DNA of 64,000 nt from an uncultured Aquimarina sp. (lineage in GTDB: Bacteria; Bacteroidota; Bacteroidia; Flavobacteriales; Flavobacteriaceae). Made by a program: the position numbers and the translations under genes. Shown here piece by piece: positions 45,875 through 56,624 of this stretch. The first letter of the stretch is position 1. Every line of letters starts with the position of its first letter. The notes under the pieces are model-generated. The model made no database searches. It saw only the letters and a program-made list of their open reading frames with translations, and was not told the DNA's origin. Location: contig CANMML010000016.1 of NCBI GenBank assembly GCA_947499005.1, forward strand, positions 19,762 to 83,761. Direction: 5' to 3'.

Positions 45875-48478
45875 TTAAAACAAACTCCCCTGAGACTCAC
45901 TATTATCCCCTTCTGGACTGTCCGCTTCTTCTGGAGTCGTTTCCTCTTCGACAGGTGGCTCATATGGAAGTGGCTCTAATACTTTTATCTGTTTCAACTT
46001 ATCCGTTGTCAATTGATTCCCAATAGCTTTAATTCCTTTTACAGCAATAAAATCAGCTAAAGCAATTATTTCATTAGGTTTTTGTTCCTTCCCTCTTTCT
46101 TTAACAAATACCAATTCAATTTGTGGCAAATAGTCTGTGCTTAGTACTGCTAAAGATGAAGCACTATGATCTGTAATTAGTTGCTCTTCTTTATTCGAAT
46201 TTTCAATTAAAAAACGTTTGACGTAATAACGTTCTTTTTCTCCTTCATAATGTACCACCGAGATAGGTTTTTCTGGAACCCATTTCTCTAATTGAATCAT
46301 TTTAGCATCGAAATGCAAATTTAAATCTGGAGTGACCGTCTTAATCGTTCCATCACTAGAAGCAATAAGCAACTTGTCTTCTCCTTTAAATTCACCTAAT
46401 AAGTCTCCTCGCTCATCGACATTCAATCTTTTAACAACAGGGTCATACCAGATCTTCCTTGGCTTTAATGTAGAAACACCTTCTTGTATTTTTTCTATTT
46501 TCTTAATAGCATATTTCGAAACTAAGTTTCCTCGTGCACTTCTCGATTTAATCAATAAATCTGCAAAGTCGATATCAAATTTAAGCTTCTTAATACTTCC
46601 TACTTGCCTAAGGTTTATACTTACAACTTCTGCTTCCCCATTAGGGTTTGCTGTAAAATATAAGATTTCAGACGCTGCTTTTCCTTGGGTTAAATCATAT
46701 TCTTTGTCTCTCGTTACTCCTGTAACAGAAAAACGCTTCATAAAATTGACTCCTCCACGACCATCCTTATAAATTAAGTTGTAGACTGTTCGCTTGTCTT
46801 TTTTCTTAAATACAGCAACATGAATGATGTTTTTACCTACAAAAGTTTTAGAACCTACTTTGGTAATCATCATTTTACCTGCTTTAGTAAAACAAATAAT
46901 ATCATCTATATCTGCACAGTCACCAACATATTCATCACGACGTAACGAAGTTCCAATAAAACCTTCTTCCCTATTGACATATAATTTCGTGTTACGGACT
47001 ACCACTTTAGTAGCATCTACATCCTCGAAATGACTTAATTCGGTTTTTCGTTCCTTATCTTTTCCGTATGTTTTCTTTAACCTTTCGAAATAATTAACAG
47101 CATAATCAACAAGGTTTGCTAAGTGGAAGTTCTTCTTATCTATTTCTCCTTCTAAAGCTTCTATTTTCTGTTGCGCTTTATCAATATCAAATTTCGAAAT
47201 ACGTTTGATACGAATTTCTGTCAATCGTACGATATCTTCTTCTACAACCTCTCGCTTTAAATGTCCGATGTGTGGTTTTAAACCATCATCAATTGCTTTG
47301 ATTACTCCTTCCCAAGTTTCAACTTCTTCTATATCTCTATAGATTCTATTCTCTATAAAAATACGCTCTAGGGATGCAAAATGCCACTGATCTTCTAGCT
47401 CGCCTAATTCTATTTCTAATTCTTGACGTAATAAATCGAGTGTATTATCTGTAGAACGACGCAACATTTCGGATACACCAACAAAATATGGTTTATTATC
47501 TTCAATTACACAGCCCAAAGGAGATATTGACACTTCGCAACTAGTAAAGGCAAAAAGAGCATCTATGGTTTTGTCTGGAGAAACATTAGAAGGCAAATGC
47601 ACTAATATTTCAACCTCAGATGCAGTATTGTCTTCTATTTTCTTGATTTTAATTTTCCCCTTATCGTTCGCTTTTAAAATGGAATCGATAAGTGTTGTCG
47701 TTGTTGTCGAGAAAGGAATTTCGGAAATTACCAACGTACTCTTGTCTCTTTGATAAATCTTCGCACGAACGCGGACTTTCCCTCCTCGCAGTCCATCATT
47801 GTAATTGCTAATGTCAGCAACTCCTGAGGTTGGGAAATCTGGATATATTTCAAACTTTTTACCTCTCAAATGTTTTATAGAGGCGTCTATCAGCTCAATA
47901 AAATTATGAGGTAATACCTTTGTACTTAATCCTACTGCAATACCTTCTGCTCCTTGCGCTAACAACAGCGGAAACATCATCGGTAAATTTATAGGTTCTT
48001 TTTTACGTCCATCGTAAGAAAGCTGCCAATCTGTAATTTTTGGATTGAATACTACATCCAAAGCAAACTTAGATAAACGCGCTTCAATATAACGTGAAGC
48101 TGCAGCACGATCTCCTGTTAGGATATTCCCCCAGTTACCCTGCATATCGATTAATAAATCTTTTTGTCCTACTTGCACCATAGCATCGGAAATACTAGCA
48201 TCACCATGTGGATGATATTGCATAGTATGTCCTACGATGTTTGCTACTTTATTGTAACGCCCATCGTCCAATTCTTTCATCGAATGTAAAATACGACGTT
48301 GTACTGGTTTTAATCCATCTTCTATAGCAGGAACAGCACGTTCTAGAATTACATAAGATGCATAATCTAAGAACCAATCTTTGTACATTCCTGTAACACG
48401 TTTGATCGCTTCTCCCTCTTGCGGTAGATTCGTTTGATTTTCTTCTGGTGATGAAGTGCTTTCTAACTCTTCTGACAT
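45875..48478 (-). CDS. parC: DNA topoisomerase IV subunit A
   Basis: 867 aa. The breakage-reunion domain has the catalytic tyrosine Tyr130 in AASRYIEARLS and the quinolone-region motif YHPHGDASISDAM (88-100). A long coiled coil and the C-terminal beta-pinwheel follow, ending in an acidic tail. Together with parE it decatenates and relaxes DNA. Pairing with the adjacent parE-type gene, rather than isolation as is usual for gyrA, supports ParC over GyrA. parE lies 48 nt upstream. Confidence 0.93.
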   Translation of the reverse strand: MSEELESTSSPEENQTNLPQEGEAIKRVTGMYKDWFLDYASYVILERAVPAIEDGLKPVQRRILHSMKELDDGRYNKVANIVGHTMQYHPHGDASISDAMVQVGQKDLLIDMQGNWGNILTGDRAAASRYIEARLSKFALDVVFNPKITDWQLSYDGRKKEPINLPMMFPLLLAQGAEGIAVGLSTKVLPHNFIELIDASIKHLRGKKFEIYPDFPTSGVADISNYNDGLRGGKVRVRAKIYQRDKSTLVISEIPFSTTTTTLIDSILKANDKGKIKIKKIEDNTASEVEILVHLPSNVSPDKTIDALFAFTSCEVSISPLGCVIEDNKPYFVGVSEMLRRSTDNTLDLLRQELEIELGELEDQWHFASLERIFIENRIYRDIEEVETWEGVIKAIDDGLKPHIGHLKREVVEEDIVRLTEIRIKRISKFDIDKAQQKIEALEGEIDKKNFHLANLVDYAVNYFERLKKTYGKDKERKTELSHFEDVDATKVVVRNTKLYVNREEGFIGTSLRRDEYVGDCADIDDIICFTKAGKMMITKVGSKTFVGKNIIHVAVFKKKDKRTVYNLIYKDGRGGVNFMKRFSVTGVTRDKEYDLTQGKAASEILYFTANPNGEAEVVSINLRQVGSIKKLKFDIDFADLLIKSRSARGNLVSKYAIKKIEKIQEGVSTLKPRKIWYDPVVKRLNVDERGDLLGEFKGEDKLLIASSDGTIKTVTPDLNLHFDAKMIQLEKWVPEKPISVVHYEGEKERYYVKRFLIENSNKEEQLITDHSASSLAVLSTDYLPQIELVFVKERGKEQKPNEIIALADFIAVKGIKAIGNQLTTDKLKQIKVLEPLPYEPPVEEETTPEEADSPEGDNSESQGSLF

Positions 48479-48526
48479 GGATTTACTATTTTGACCACAA
48501 TGTGGACGGATATTATTAATTAAACT

Positions 48527-50386
48527 CTATGCTTGCTCCTCTATTCTATCTAATTCTACCTTCAAATTATTTATGATAAACTTTTGACGATCGGGTGTGT
48601 TCTTCCCCATATAAAACTCCAACAATTCATCAATAGACTTATTTTCATCTAGCATGATAGGATCCAAACGGATATCTTCTCCGATAAAATGAACAAACTC
48701 ATTTGGAGATATTTCACCAAGTCCTTTAAATCGTGTAATCTCAGGACTTCGGCCTAATTTATTGATGGCTGCAACACGTTCTTGATCTGAGTAACAATAA
48801 ATCGTTTCTTTCTTATTTCGAACTCTAAATAAAGGCGTCTGTAAAATATATAAATGTCCTTCTTTTATCAATTCAGGAAAAAACTGTAAAAAGAACGTAA
48901 TCAATAGCAGACGAATATGCATTCCATCGACATCGGCATCGGTTGCAATTACAATATTATTATAACGAAGGTCTTCTATAGATTCTTCAATATTTAGTGC
49001 CGCTTGTAATAAGTTAAACTCTTCGTTCTCATACACTATCTTTTTAGTCATATTATAACAGTTTAAAGGTTTTCCCCTTAAACTAAAAACAGCTTGTGTA
49101 TTCACATCTCTAGATTTAGTAATCGAACCACTTGCCGAGTCTCCCTCGGTAATGAATAACGTACTTTCTAGATTTCTTGGATTCTTTGCATCATTGAGAT
49201 GTACTCTACAATCACGTAGTTTTTTATTGTGAAGACTCGCCTTTTTAGCACGTTCTTTTGCTAATTTACGGATCCCCGAGAGTTCTTTACGCTCTCTTTC
49301 TGCTTGTAAAATTTTACGCTGAATGGCTTCTGATACTTCAGCGTTCTTATGTAGAAAATTATCTAAGCGATGCTTTACGAAATCGTTGATATAGGTACGA
49401 ACCGTAGGCAATTCTCCTCCCATATCAGTAGAACCTAGTTTTGTTTTTGTTTGAGATTCAAAAACAGGTTCCATTACCTTGATACTTATCGCAGCACAAA
49501 TAGATTTTCGAATATCACTTGCTTCAAAATTTTTACCATAAAACTCTCGCACTGTTTTCACAATGGCTTCTCTAAAAGCTGCTAAATGCGTACCTCCTTG
49601 CGTTGTGTTTTGACCGTTAACAAAAGAATGGTATTCTTCTGAATATTGAGTACGGCTGTGTGTGATTGCCACTTCAATATCTTCTCCTTTTAAATGAACG
49701 ATGGGATATAAACGATCATCAACTTGAATACTTTCCGAGAGTAGATCTTTTAGCCCTTCTTCAGAATAAAACTTTTCTCCATTGAAAATTATAGTCAGCC
49801 CAGGATTTAGATACACATAGTTTTTTAACATCTTACTGATGTATTCTACACGATATCTGAAGTTTTTAAAGATCGTATCATCTGCAATGAAAGTTACTTC
49901 TGTTCCTTTTCTCCTTTTGGATTCTTGAGGCGCTTCTTCTAGTGTTAATTCACCTTTTGAAAATTCGGCCCAAGCTGTTTTCCCATCACGAGTAGATTGT
50001 ACTTTAAAAAAAGCAGACAATGCATTTACTGCCTTGGTACCAACTCCATTTAAACCTACCGATTTTTTAAAAGCCCTAGAATCGTACTTCCCTCCAGTAT
50101 TCATTTTAGAAACTACATCAACTACCTTTCCCAAAGGAATCCCTCGACCATAATCTCTAACAGTTACTCGGTTTTGGTCTACCTTAATTTCAATAGTCTT
50201 CCCTGTCCCCATAACGAATTCGTCAATGGAGTTATCCAATACTTCTTTTATAAGAATATAAATACCATCATCTGCCGAAGAACCATCTCCTAACTTTCCG
50301 ATATACATACCCGGTCGCATACGAATATGCTCTTTCCAATCCAGTGATCGTATATTATCTTCTGTATAAAGTGTTTCGTTAGCCAT
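48527..50386 (-). CDS. parE: DNA topoisomerase IV subunit B
   Basis: 619 aa, the short B subunit without the extra gyrase insertion. The GHKL ATPase domain has [10 protein letters not shown] (48-57, catalytic Glu and Mg-binding Asn) and [14 protein letters not shown]. The TOPRIM domain shows [21 protein letters not shown] and [15 protein letters not shown] (Mg-binding DxD). It powers strand passage by parC, encoded immediately downstream. The 184 nt upstream show no obvious promoter match. Confidence 0.94.
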   Translation of the reverse strand: MANETLYTEDNIRSLDWKEHIRMRPGMYIGKLGDGSSADDGIYILIKEVLDNSIDEFVMGTGKTIEIKVDQNRVTVRDYGRGIPLGKVVDVVSKMNTGGKYDSRAFKKSVGLNGVGTKAVNALSAFFKVQSTRDGKTAWAEFSKGELTLEEAPQESKRRKGTEVTFIADDTIFKNFRYRVEYISKMLKNYVYLNPGLTIIFNGEKFYSEEGLKDLLSESIQVDDRLYPIVHLKGEDIEVAITHSRTQYSEEYHSFVNGQNTTQGGTHLAAFREAIVKTVREFYGKNFEASDIRKSICAAISIKVMEPVFESQTKTKLGSTDMGGELPTVRTYINDFVKHRLDNFLHKNAEVSEAIQRKILQAERERKELSGIRKLAKERAKKASLHNKKLRDCRVHLNDAKNPRNLESTLFITEGDSASGSITKSRDVNTQAVFSLRGKPLNCYNMTKKIVYENEEFNLLQAALNIEESIEDLRYNNIVIATDADVDGMHIRLLLITFFLQFFPELIKEGHLYILQTPLFRVRNKKETIYCYSDQERVAAINKLGRSPEITRFKGLGEISPNEFVHFIGEDIRLDPIMLDENKSIDELLEFYMGKNTPDRQKFIINNLKVELDRIEEQA

Positions 50387-50570
50387 AGGGAAAGTATTAG
50401 CGATGCTTGCTAATATAATGGCTTGTAAGGAATTTTAAAACAGGTTGTAGGAAAAGTTATAAACGGATTTTTAAAATAAAAGAGTAGCTCATAGTTTTTG
50501 ATCCATAAAAAACAGATTAATACTTTCTATTGAACACATAAACCGCTAAACGACAAGCATCCATCAACAC

Positions 50571-51707
50571 CTAATAAGGGATATAACTTACAATCTCCAA
50601 TCCATATCCGTGCATTCCAACACGTCTTTTATATTCTGAATTAGAGATAAGACTTACTTTTTTAATTTTTAAATCGTGAAGAATTTGGGCTCCAATACCA
50701 TAATCTTTTACATCCATGGGCAATTTTGGAGCTTTTGTAATACCTTCTTTGGATTGATTCTCTCTTAATTTCTTTAAACGCCCTAATACATTAACCGCTT
50801 CCTGTTCTTGATTAATGAAGATCATTGCTCCTTTTCCTTTGTCATTAATCACTTCGAACATACGCTCTAAACGCTCATCAACTTCAGCAGTTAATACGCT
50901 CAAAATATCATTACTAAATAAAGTAGAATTAATCCTTGTTGGAATTTCCTCTTCCGAAGACCAAGTCCCTTTCGTTAAAGCAATATGTACTTGGTTATTT
51001 GTAGTTTGTTTGTAAGCTCTCAAACGAAATGTTCCAAAACGCGTATTGATATTAAAATCTTCTTCTTTATCTATCAACGAATCAAACTGCATTCTATATG
51101 CAACTAAAGCTTCAATAGACACCAATTTAAGATCAAACTTTTTTGCTATTTCTATCAATTGAGGTAGCCTTGCCATGGTACCGTCTTCGTTCATGATTTC
51201 TACAATAACTCCTGCAGGATCAAAACCTGCAAGTCTCGCAAAATCAATAGCTGCTTCTGTATGCCCTGTACGTCTTAATACTCCTCCTTCTTTGGCACGT
51301 AATGGGAAAATATGCCCTGGTCTAGAAAGTTCGTGAGGTTTAATAGTCGTATCTACTAAAGCCCGAATAGTTTTGGCTCGGTCACTTGCCGAGATTCCTG
51401 TAGTAACACCATATCCATGTAAATCCACAGAAACTGTAAAAGCTGTTTTCATGGGATCTGTATTGGTATTCACCATCATACTTAAATCCAACTCATCACA
51501 ACGTTGTTCGGTAAGCGGAGCACATATTAGACCTCTTCCATGCGTTGCCATAAAATTGATCATCTCTGGAGTAACTGTTTCTGCCGCAGCTAAGAAATCA
51601 CCTTCGTTTTCGCGATTGGCGTCATCTACAACAATAATTACTTTTCCTTCTTTTATATCTTCTATAGCAGATTCTATCGAATCTAATTTGTATGCTTTGG
51701 TGTCCAA
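50571..51707 (-). CDS. ribB: 3,4-dihydroxy-2-butanone-4-phosphate synthase with degenerate GCHII domain
   Basis: 378 aa with a RibBA layout. The N-terminal ~205 residues form an intact DHBP synthase: DDANRENEGDF (28-38, metal-binding acids), ATHGRGLICAPL, RPGHIFPLRAKEGGVLRRTGHTEA. It makes the four-carbon precursor of riboflavin from ribulose 5-phosphate. The C-terminal half keeps the GTP cyclohydrolase II scaffold but not its chemistry: where the zinc cysteines belong it reads RINSTLFSNDILSVLT, and the whole protein has only Cys62 and Cys70. A separate RibA should exist elsewhere. Confidence 0.9.
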   Translation of the reverse strand: MDTKAYKLDSIESAIEDIKEGKVIIVVDDANRENEGDFLAAAETVTPEMINFMATHGRGLICAPLTEQRCDELDLSMMVNTNTDPMKTAFTVSVDLHGYGVTTGISASDRAKTIRALVDTTIKPHELSRPGHIFPLRAKEGGVLRRTGHTEAAIDFARLAGFDPAGVIVEIMNEDGTMARLPQLIEIAKKFDLKLVSIEALVAYRMQFDSLIDKEEDFNINTRFGTFRLRAYKQTTNNQVHIALTKGTWSSEEEIPTRINSTLFSNDILSVLTAEVDERLERMFEVINDKGKGAMIFINQEQEAVNVLGRLKKLRENQSKEGITKAPKLPMDVKDYGIGAQILHDLKIKKVSLISNSEYKRRVGMHGYGLEIVSYIPY

Positions 51708-51809
51708 TACAATTGTGTTTTTATAGTATCTCGAGCTGAAATTATATCTAGTACCATCTAAATTCGAGATAAAGATAAAGGTAAATGAGAAAGCTACCTA
51801 GACTACTGT

Positions 51810-53261
51810 TTATTTTCGAGTTTTCTTCTTTGGAAATAGTTTGCCTACCCAAACAAAAAAAGGATCAAAATTGATTAGCTTTTTATCTGTTGTTGCTTGA
51901 TAGGTAAAAATAATCCCTAATGGTGTGAAAATTAATGTCGAAAGCCATGTAGCAAGAAAAGGACTTATACTTCCATCTTCTGCAGAATTCTTAGCAAAAA
52001 TCCCTGAAAAATAGTACACTAAAAACAATCCTATGGCATATAAAAAAGGGAGTCCCAAACCACCTTTTCTAATGATCGCTCCAATCGGTGCTCCTAGAAA
52101 AAATAAAACAATACACCCAAAAGCCAATGCGTACTTTTCATGTAAAGCAATTTCAAATTTATTGATTCTAGAAGTGTTTTTCTTTAACCCTTTAATTTCA
52201 GAATCAATTCGAGAGATTGAACTCTTTACATCTCGTTTAGCTTCATTTAAAATTGAAACTCTTTGAACATAATCTGCTATATCTAGTATATGATCTGGAT
52301 ATTCTTCTGTTTTACATTTTAGAACAACCTTCTTATCTTCCTTTTTGTCTTTTCTCAACATGATCCCCGTAGATCTCGTAAACATACGATCCCTAAAGTA
52401 CCCTCTACTTTTATTAATCTGCGTTGAAAATGTATCTATATCCTTAGACAATGTTTCAGCATTCAACATTTTTCGGTTTTTAGCATAATCATTTTCCGAA
52501 ACCTCTACATCATCGAAAGTGGTAAAATCTCGATTGATTTCATATTCTTTAAAGTCACTTTTTACAAAAGGTAATTTCTTCTTGTCTTTATATTTTTTTG
52601 GTAAAATATCATTGTAATAATGACCATTGTACAAGGCTATAGTAAGGATATTACTATTAATGGCACTTTTCAGCTCTCCAGATTCTGCCTTAATTACTGT
52701 ATAGTTTCCTTTATGCTTCGGGTTTTCTTTATGAATGATAACATCTTCTAAGAATTCATCATTTTCCCCGTATTTCTTACTGACTTTAATACTTATATCT
52801 CCTAATTGATTGAATTGATTTGCAACAATAGCACGAGCTGGCTTCTGTTTCACTACACCCCTTCTAAGGTTAATAAACTCTCTATAAGAATATGGAATAA
52901 CTGTATCTGAAAAAAAGAAGGTAGCAATCCCCAAAAGCACTATAAATATGCTTAATGATCGCATTGCTCTACTTAAGGAAATTCCAGAAGATTTCATTGC
53001 CGCAAATTCGTAATGCGCTGAAAAATCCCCAAACACCATAATCGACGATAACAAGATCGACAAAGGAATTGTCAACGGTACCGTTGTTGGAATCGCATAA
53101 ATAATAAACTTAACAAAAACAGCAAACTCTAAATCCTTCCCCGCAAACTCTTCAACATACAGCCAAACTACTTGAAGTAACATGATAAAAGTCCAAATGA
53201 CTAAAAGCACCAAAAACGTTTGTAGAAAGGTTTTGAATATGTAGCGATCAATAAGTTTCAC
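51810..53261 (-). CDS. LptF/LptG family LPS transport permease
   Basis: 483 aa. Three N-terminal membrane helices, a large periplasmic beta-jellyroll (about 125-360) and three C-terminal helices are the YjgP/YjgQ topology. Such permeases form the inner-membrane LptFG pair that extracts lipopolysaccharide with ATPase LptB. This one is longer than the second family member in the window owing to a bigger periplasmic part. It lies after ftsK and lolA on the same strand and has a TACCTTTG -7 box at 53329-53336. Confidence 0.9.
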   Translation of the reverse strand: MKLIDRYIFKTFLQTFLVLLVIWTFIMLLQVVWLYVEEFAGKDLEFAVFVKFIIYAIPTTVPLTIPLSILLSSIMVFGDFSAHYEFAAMKSSGISLSRAMRSLSIFIVLLGIATFFFSDTVIPYSYREFINLRRGVVKQKPARAIVANQFNQLGDISIKVSKKYGENDEFLEDVIIHKENPKHKGNYTVIKAESGELKSAINSNILTIALYNGHYYNDILPKKYKDKKKLPFVKSDFKEYEINRDFTTFDDVEVSENDYAKNRKMLNAETLSKDIDTFSTQINKSRGYFRDRMFTRSTGIMLRKDKKEDKKVVLKCKTEEYPDHILDIADYVQRVSILNEAKRDVKSSISRIDSEIKGLKKNTSRINKFEIALHEKYALAFGCIVLFFLGAPIGAIIRKGGLGLPFLYAIGLFLVYYFSGIFAKNSAEDGSISPFLATWLSTLIFTPLGIIFTYQATTDKKLINFDPFFVWVGKLFPKKKTRK

Positions 53262-53328
53262 TCACTATTTTTTGAATGGTTATGTGAATATACTTCAGAA
53301 AAAAATCTTTGTTGCAAATTCACTAAAA

Positions 53329-53336
53329 CAAAGGTA
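53329..53336 (-). promoter_or_regulatory. -7 element for the LptF/G gene
   Basis: TACCTTTG on the minus strand matches TAnnTTTG, 67 nt before the start codon, between lolA and the permease gene. Confidence 0.45.
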
Positions 53337-53359
53337 AAACTAATACTTCGAAGAGTCTA

Positions 53360-54004
53360 TTATTCATCTAAATTATTGATGTAGTAATGCTCGTATTTAG
53401 ACTTATCAAATTGAAATAGCGTTGATGACAAAGGCTGGTTCGTTTTGAAACCTGTAACGGTAATAGTAACTTCAGAACCATTAGTCTGGGAAATGATTTG
53501 ATTGTAAATATGCTTGGTCTCTTTATCTATTCCTAATAAGATAAACTTAAACTCATCCTTATTTTCTGTCGGCGTCAATTTCACATACTGAATTTTTCTT
53601 CCTTGCACATTCTGTTCAATATCCATAGCTGCATTATATCCTTTCTCGAAAAAGGTCAACATATTCGATGGTGTCAATGACTCCTCTCCTGAAGGAGAAG
53701 AAATATTAACCTCTTCATCTTCTGCACTTATTTGATAAATTTTAGTTCCGTCGAATAATATTTTACCTCCAAAAAGATCTAATACATATTTATCTCCTTG
53801 TAGCTTTACACTACCTCTCGTCTCTTCCTTAGAGCTTGTCTCATTGTTATTTAGTTCGTATTTAAAATCAATACTGATATTTTCATAAGACTTTACTTTT
53901 TCTGCTACTTCAGACAGTAATGTTTTGGCAGACTGAGCTTGAATGGTATTTCCAAACATCAATAAAAAAACTACACTACTTAATAACGTCTTCAACATTT
54001 TCAT
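53360..54004 (-). CDS. LolA-like outer-membrane lipoprotein carrier
   Basis: About 214 aa from the ATG at 54004 (MKMLKTLL...), which gives a clean signal peptide ending TIQAQ; an ATG five codons earlier would overlap the end of ftsK. The mature protein has the LolA beta-barrel pattern: YENISIDFKYEL, RGSVKLQGDKYVLDLFGGKILFDGTKIYQIS, and a C-terminal TGFKTNQPLSSTLFQFD. LolA-type proteins carry lipoproteins across the periplasm. It follows ftsK by 7 nt and precedes an Lpt permease, a conserved flavobacterial order. Confidence 0.82.
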   Translation of the reverse strand: MKMLKTLLSSVVFLLMFGNTIQAQSAKTLLSEVAEKVKSYENISIDFKYELNNNETSSKEETRGSVKLQGDKYVLDLFGGKILFDGTKIYQISAEDEEVNISSPSGEESLTPSNMLTFFEKGYNAAMDIEQNVQGRKIQYVKLTPTENKDEFKFILLGIDKETKHIYNQIISQTNGSEVTITVTGFKTNQPLSSTLFQFDKSKYEHYYINNLDE

Positions 54005-54011
54005 ATATCTA

Positions 54012-56498
54012 TTATTCATTTTCTAAAAATCGTTCTAACTCTACTAAATCAGGAACTAACACTTGTCGTGCTTTACTTCCTTCAAAAGGTCCTACAATAC
54101 CAGCGGCTTCCAATTGATCGATGATTCTTCCTGCTCGATTGTATCCTAATTTTAATTTACGCTGAATTAAAGAAGCGGATCCTTGCTGTGCCGTAACAAT
54201 AACCTCAGCAGCATCTCTAAATAATTTGTCTCGATCTGCTTTATCTATATCAAGATTTGTGCCACCACCTTCTTCACCTACATATTCTGGTAATAAATGT
54301 GCGCTGGCATATGCTTTTTGTGCTCCTATATAACTAGTGATTTTTTCAACTTCCGGCGTATCTACAAATGCACATTGTATACGCACTAAATTATTCCCGT
54401 TAGTATATAACATATCTCCTCGTCCTATCAACTGATCTGCACCTCCTGCATCTAATATCGTACGCGAATCAATTTTAGACATTACCCTAAAAGCAACCCT
54501 AGCAGGGAAATTGGCTTTTATCATACCGGTAATAACATTTACCGATGGACGCTGTGTTGCAATAATCAAGTGAATCCCAATTGCACGAGCTAATTGTGCT
54601 AGACGAGCAATAGGAGTTTCAACTTCCTTACCTGCAGTCATAATTAAATCGGCAAACTCGTCAACTACTAATACGATGTAAGGTAAGAAACGGTGTCCGT
54701 TTTCTGGGTTTAATTGACGCTTTTTAAATTTTTCATTATATTCCTTAATATTCCTTACATAAGCGTTTTTAAGAAGTTCATAGCGTGCGTCCATTTCAAC
54801 ACAAAGGGAATTAAGTGTATTGATAACCTTGCTATTATCTGTAATTATTGCTTCTTCGGAATCTGGTAATTTTGCTAAAAAATGGCGTTCAATCTTATTG
54901 TACAATGTCAATTCTACTTTCTTAGGATCAACTAATACAAATTTCACCTCTGCTGGGTGTTTCTTATATAATATAGATGTTAGGATAGCATTTAAACCTA
55001 CAGATTTCCCTTGCCCTGTAGCCCCTGCCATTAACAAGTGAGGCATTTTAGCTAAATCGACAACGAAGGTTTCATTAGAAATTGTTTTACCAAATGATAT
55101 TGGTAATTCCATCTCTGCATTTTGAAATTTAGATGCCTTAATTGCCGAATGCATACTAACAATAGTAGACTTTTTATTAGGAACCTCTATCCCAATAGTT
55201 CCTTTACCAGGCATTGGAGCAATAATACGAATTCCTAATGCTGCAAGCGATAAAGCAATATCGTCTTCAAGGTTTTTAATTTTTGAAATACGCACTCCTG
55301 CTTCTGGAACAATCTCATATAAAGTTACTGTAGGACCTATGGTCGCTTTTATATGCGCGATTTCAATTTTATAATTCTTAAGGGTCTCAACAATTCGGTT
55401 CTTGTTCCCCTCAAGTTCTTCTTGATCTATGGTAATATTATTCTGCCCATTCGTATAATCCTTCAGCAAATCGATGGTTGGAAATTGGTATTGTCCTAAT
55501 TCTAATTTTGGATCAAACTCTCCAAAGTCTTCAACAAGTTGATCACTTAATTTATTTACTTCATCAACAGGAGTCGTATTGACTTCCATTTCTAAAGCAG
55601 GTTCTTCTTCCTGTGCTACTTCAATCTCTAAGCCACTATCTAACTTGGTTACCTTTTTATCTTCAAGAGAATGTACAATAGATTCTAATTGTAAATCTTT
55701 TTCTTCTACAATATTATGCTGTTCTTGATTTAACAATCCGTTTTGGGATGCTTCTTTCTCTTCAAATAAAGGCTCTTTAACTGGCACAAAATCATTTATC
55801 GTTACAGGAGTTTCAATTGGTTTCTCTTTTACAGCATTAACAGGGGGTTCTTGTTCTATGCCTGTATTTGTTTTTAAATCTGTTTTGGCACTATAGCTCC
55901 ATGATTTAAAACGATTTGCTAGACCTTCCGGAGTAAAATCTAAACGCAATACCAAATACAGAATTCCAAAAAACAAAATGATTAATAATGTACCGAGTTT
56001 ACCCAAATAACTTTGTAAAAAATCATTGATTTCAAACCCTATGGTTCCTGATAACAATCCATAAAAATGAGTAAAATATCCCATGACCACTGAACCTACA
56101 ATCATTAGGTATATACCCCAAAACCATCTAGATTTCAATGATTTCTTCCCAATACCAAAAAAATAACTAATTCCTGTTAACAGTAATAATACAGGAATAC
56201 TAAATGCCATCACCCCTACTCCTTTAAAAACTAAAAAGTCTCCAATATTAGCACCAACTACATTTATTAAATTTTCTGTTTCTATTTCTTTAGAAAAAGA
56301 ACCTAATTCACTTTGATCTGCTTTCCATGTAAAAAAATACGATGCTATAGAAAACAGCACTAAAAATCCTAACATCAAAAAAGCGCCTCCAACTACCAGA
56401 CGCTGTTTCGGCGAAAGTTTGAAGGATTTTTTCTGTACAGGCTTCTTGTCTAATTTAGGCGGAGTCCCTGGTTTTTTACTAGACTTTTTTCGAGGCAT
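54012..56498 (-). CDS. ftsK: DNA translocase FtsK/SpoIIIE
   Basis: 828 aa. Four membrane helices lie in 36-185, followed by an acidic linker (about 200-340). The translocase motor has the Walker A MAGATGQGKS (490-499), a Walker B-type VLVVDEFADL and the RAIGIHLIIATQRPSVNVITG motif. A C-terminal gamma winged helix (SLIQRKLKLGYNRAGRIIDQLEAAGIVGP) reads polar KOPS-like sequences. It pumps chromosome ends across the division septum and activates dimer resolution. The leader upstream contains a heptad repeat preceded by a well-matched promoter. Confidence 0.95.
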   Translation of the reverse strand: MPRKKSSKKPGTPPKLDKKPVQKKSFKLSPKQRLVVGGAFLMLGFLVLFSIASYFFTWKADQSELGSFSKEIETENLINVVGANIGDFLVFKGVGVMAFSIPVLLLLTGISYFFGIGKKSLKSRWFWGIYLMIVGSVVMGYFTHFYGLLSGTIGFEINDFLQSYLGKLGTLLIILFFGILYLVLRLDFTPEGLANRFKSWSYSAKTDLKTNTGIEQEPPVNAVKEKPIETPVTINDFVPVKEPLFEEKEASQNGLLNQEQHNIVEEKDLQLESIVHSLEDKKVTKLDSGLEIEVAQEEEPALEMEVNTTPVDEVNKLSDQLVEDFGEFDPKLELGQYQFPTIDLLKDYTNGQNNITIDQEELEGNKNRIVETLKNYKIEIAHIKATIGPTVTLYEIVPEAGVRISKIKNLEDDIALSLAALGIRIIAPMPGKGTIGIEVPNKKSTIVSMHSAIKASKFQNAEMELPISFGKTISNETFVVDLAKMPHLLMAGATGQGKSVGLNAILTSILYKKHPAEVKFVLVDPKKVELTLYNKIERHFLAKLPDSEEAIITDNSKVINTLNSLCVEMDARYELLKNAYVRNIKEYNEKFKKRQLNPENGHRFLPYIVLVVDEFADLIMTAGKEVETPIARLAQLARAIGIHLIIATQRPSVNVITGMIKANFPARVAFRVMSKIDSRTILDAGGADQLIGRGDMLYTNGNNLVRIQCAFVDTPEVEKITSYIGAQKAYASAHLLPEYVGEEGGGTNLDIDKADRDKLFRDAAEVIVTAQQGSASLIQRKLKLGYNRAGRIIDQLEAAGIVGPFEGSKARQVLVPDLVELERFLENE

Positions 56499-56502
56499 TC
56501 TT

Positions 56503-56537
56503 TTTTAGGCTTTTGGCTTGCGGCTAATAGCTAGCAA
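56503..56537 (-). repeat. Heptad repeats in the ftsK leader
   Basis: Five consecutive 7-nt units on the plus strand (for example CTTTTGG, CTTGCGG), of the form YTnnnnR ending mostly in G, finish 4 nt before the ftsK start codon on the other strand. Given the promoter at 56553-56584, the block lies inside the transcribed 5' leader. Confidence 0.6.
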
Positions 56538-56552
56538 CAATTCATTTAATTT

Positions 56553-56584
56553 CAAATATAAAATATTTAGAAAGAGTTTTGCAA
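56553..56584 (-). promoter_or_regulatory. Promoter of ftsK
   Basis: On the minus strand TTG (56584-56582), a 21-nt spacer and TATATTTG (56560-56553) match the Bacteroidota consensus. The predicted leader of about 50 nt carries the heptad block. Confidence 0.65.
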
Positions 56585-56624
56585 CTACACCTTCTTATTT
56601 ACCAAAACAGATACCCGAAGGACA

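Noticed and set aside
46332..46772. 146-codon open frame antisense to parC
   Set aside because: Lies wholly inside a well-conserved gene and has no recognisable motif.
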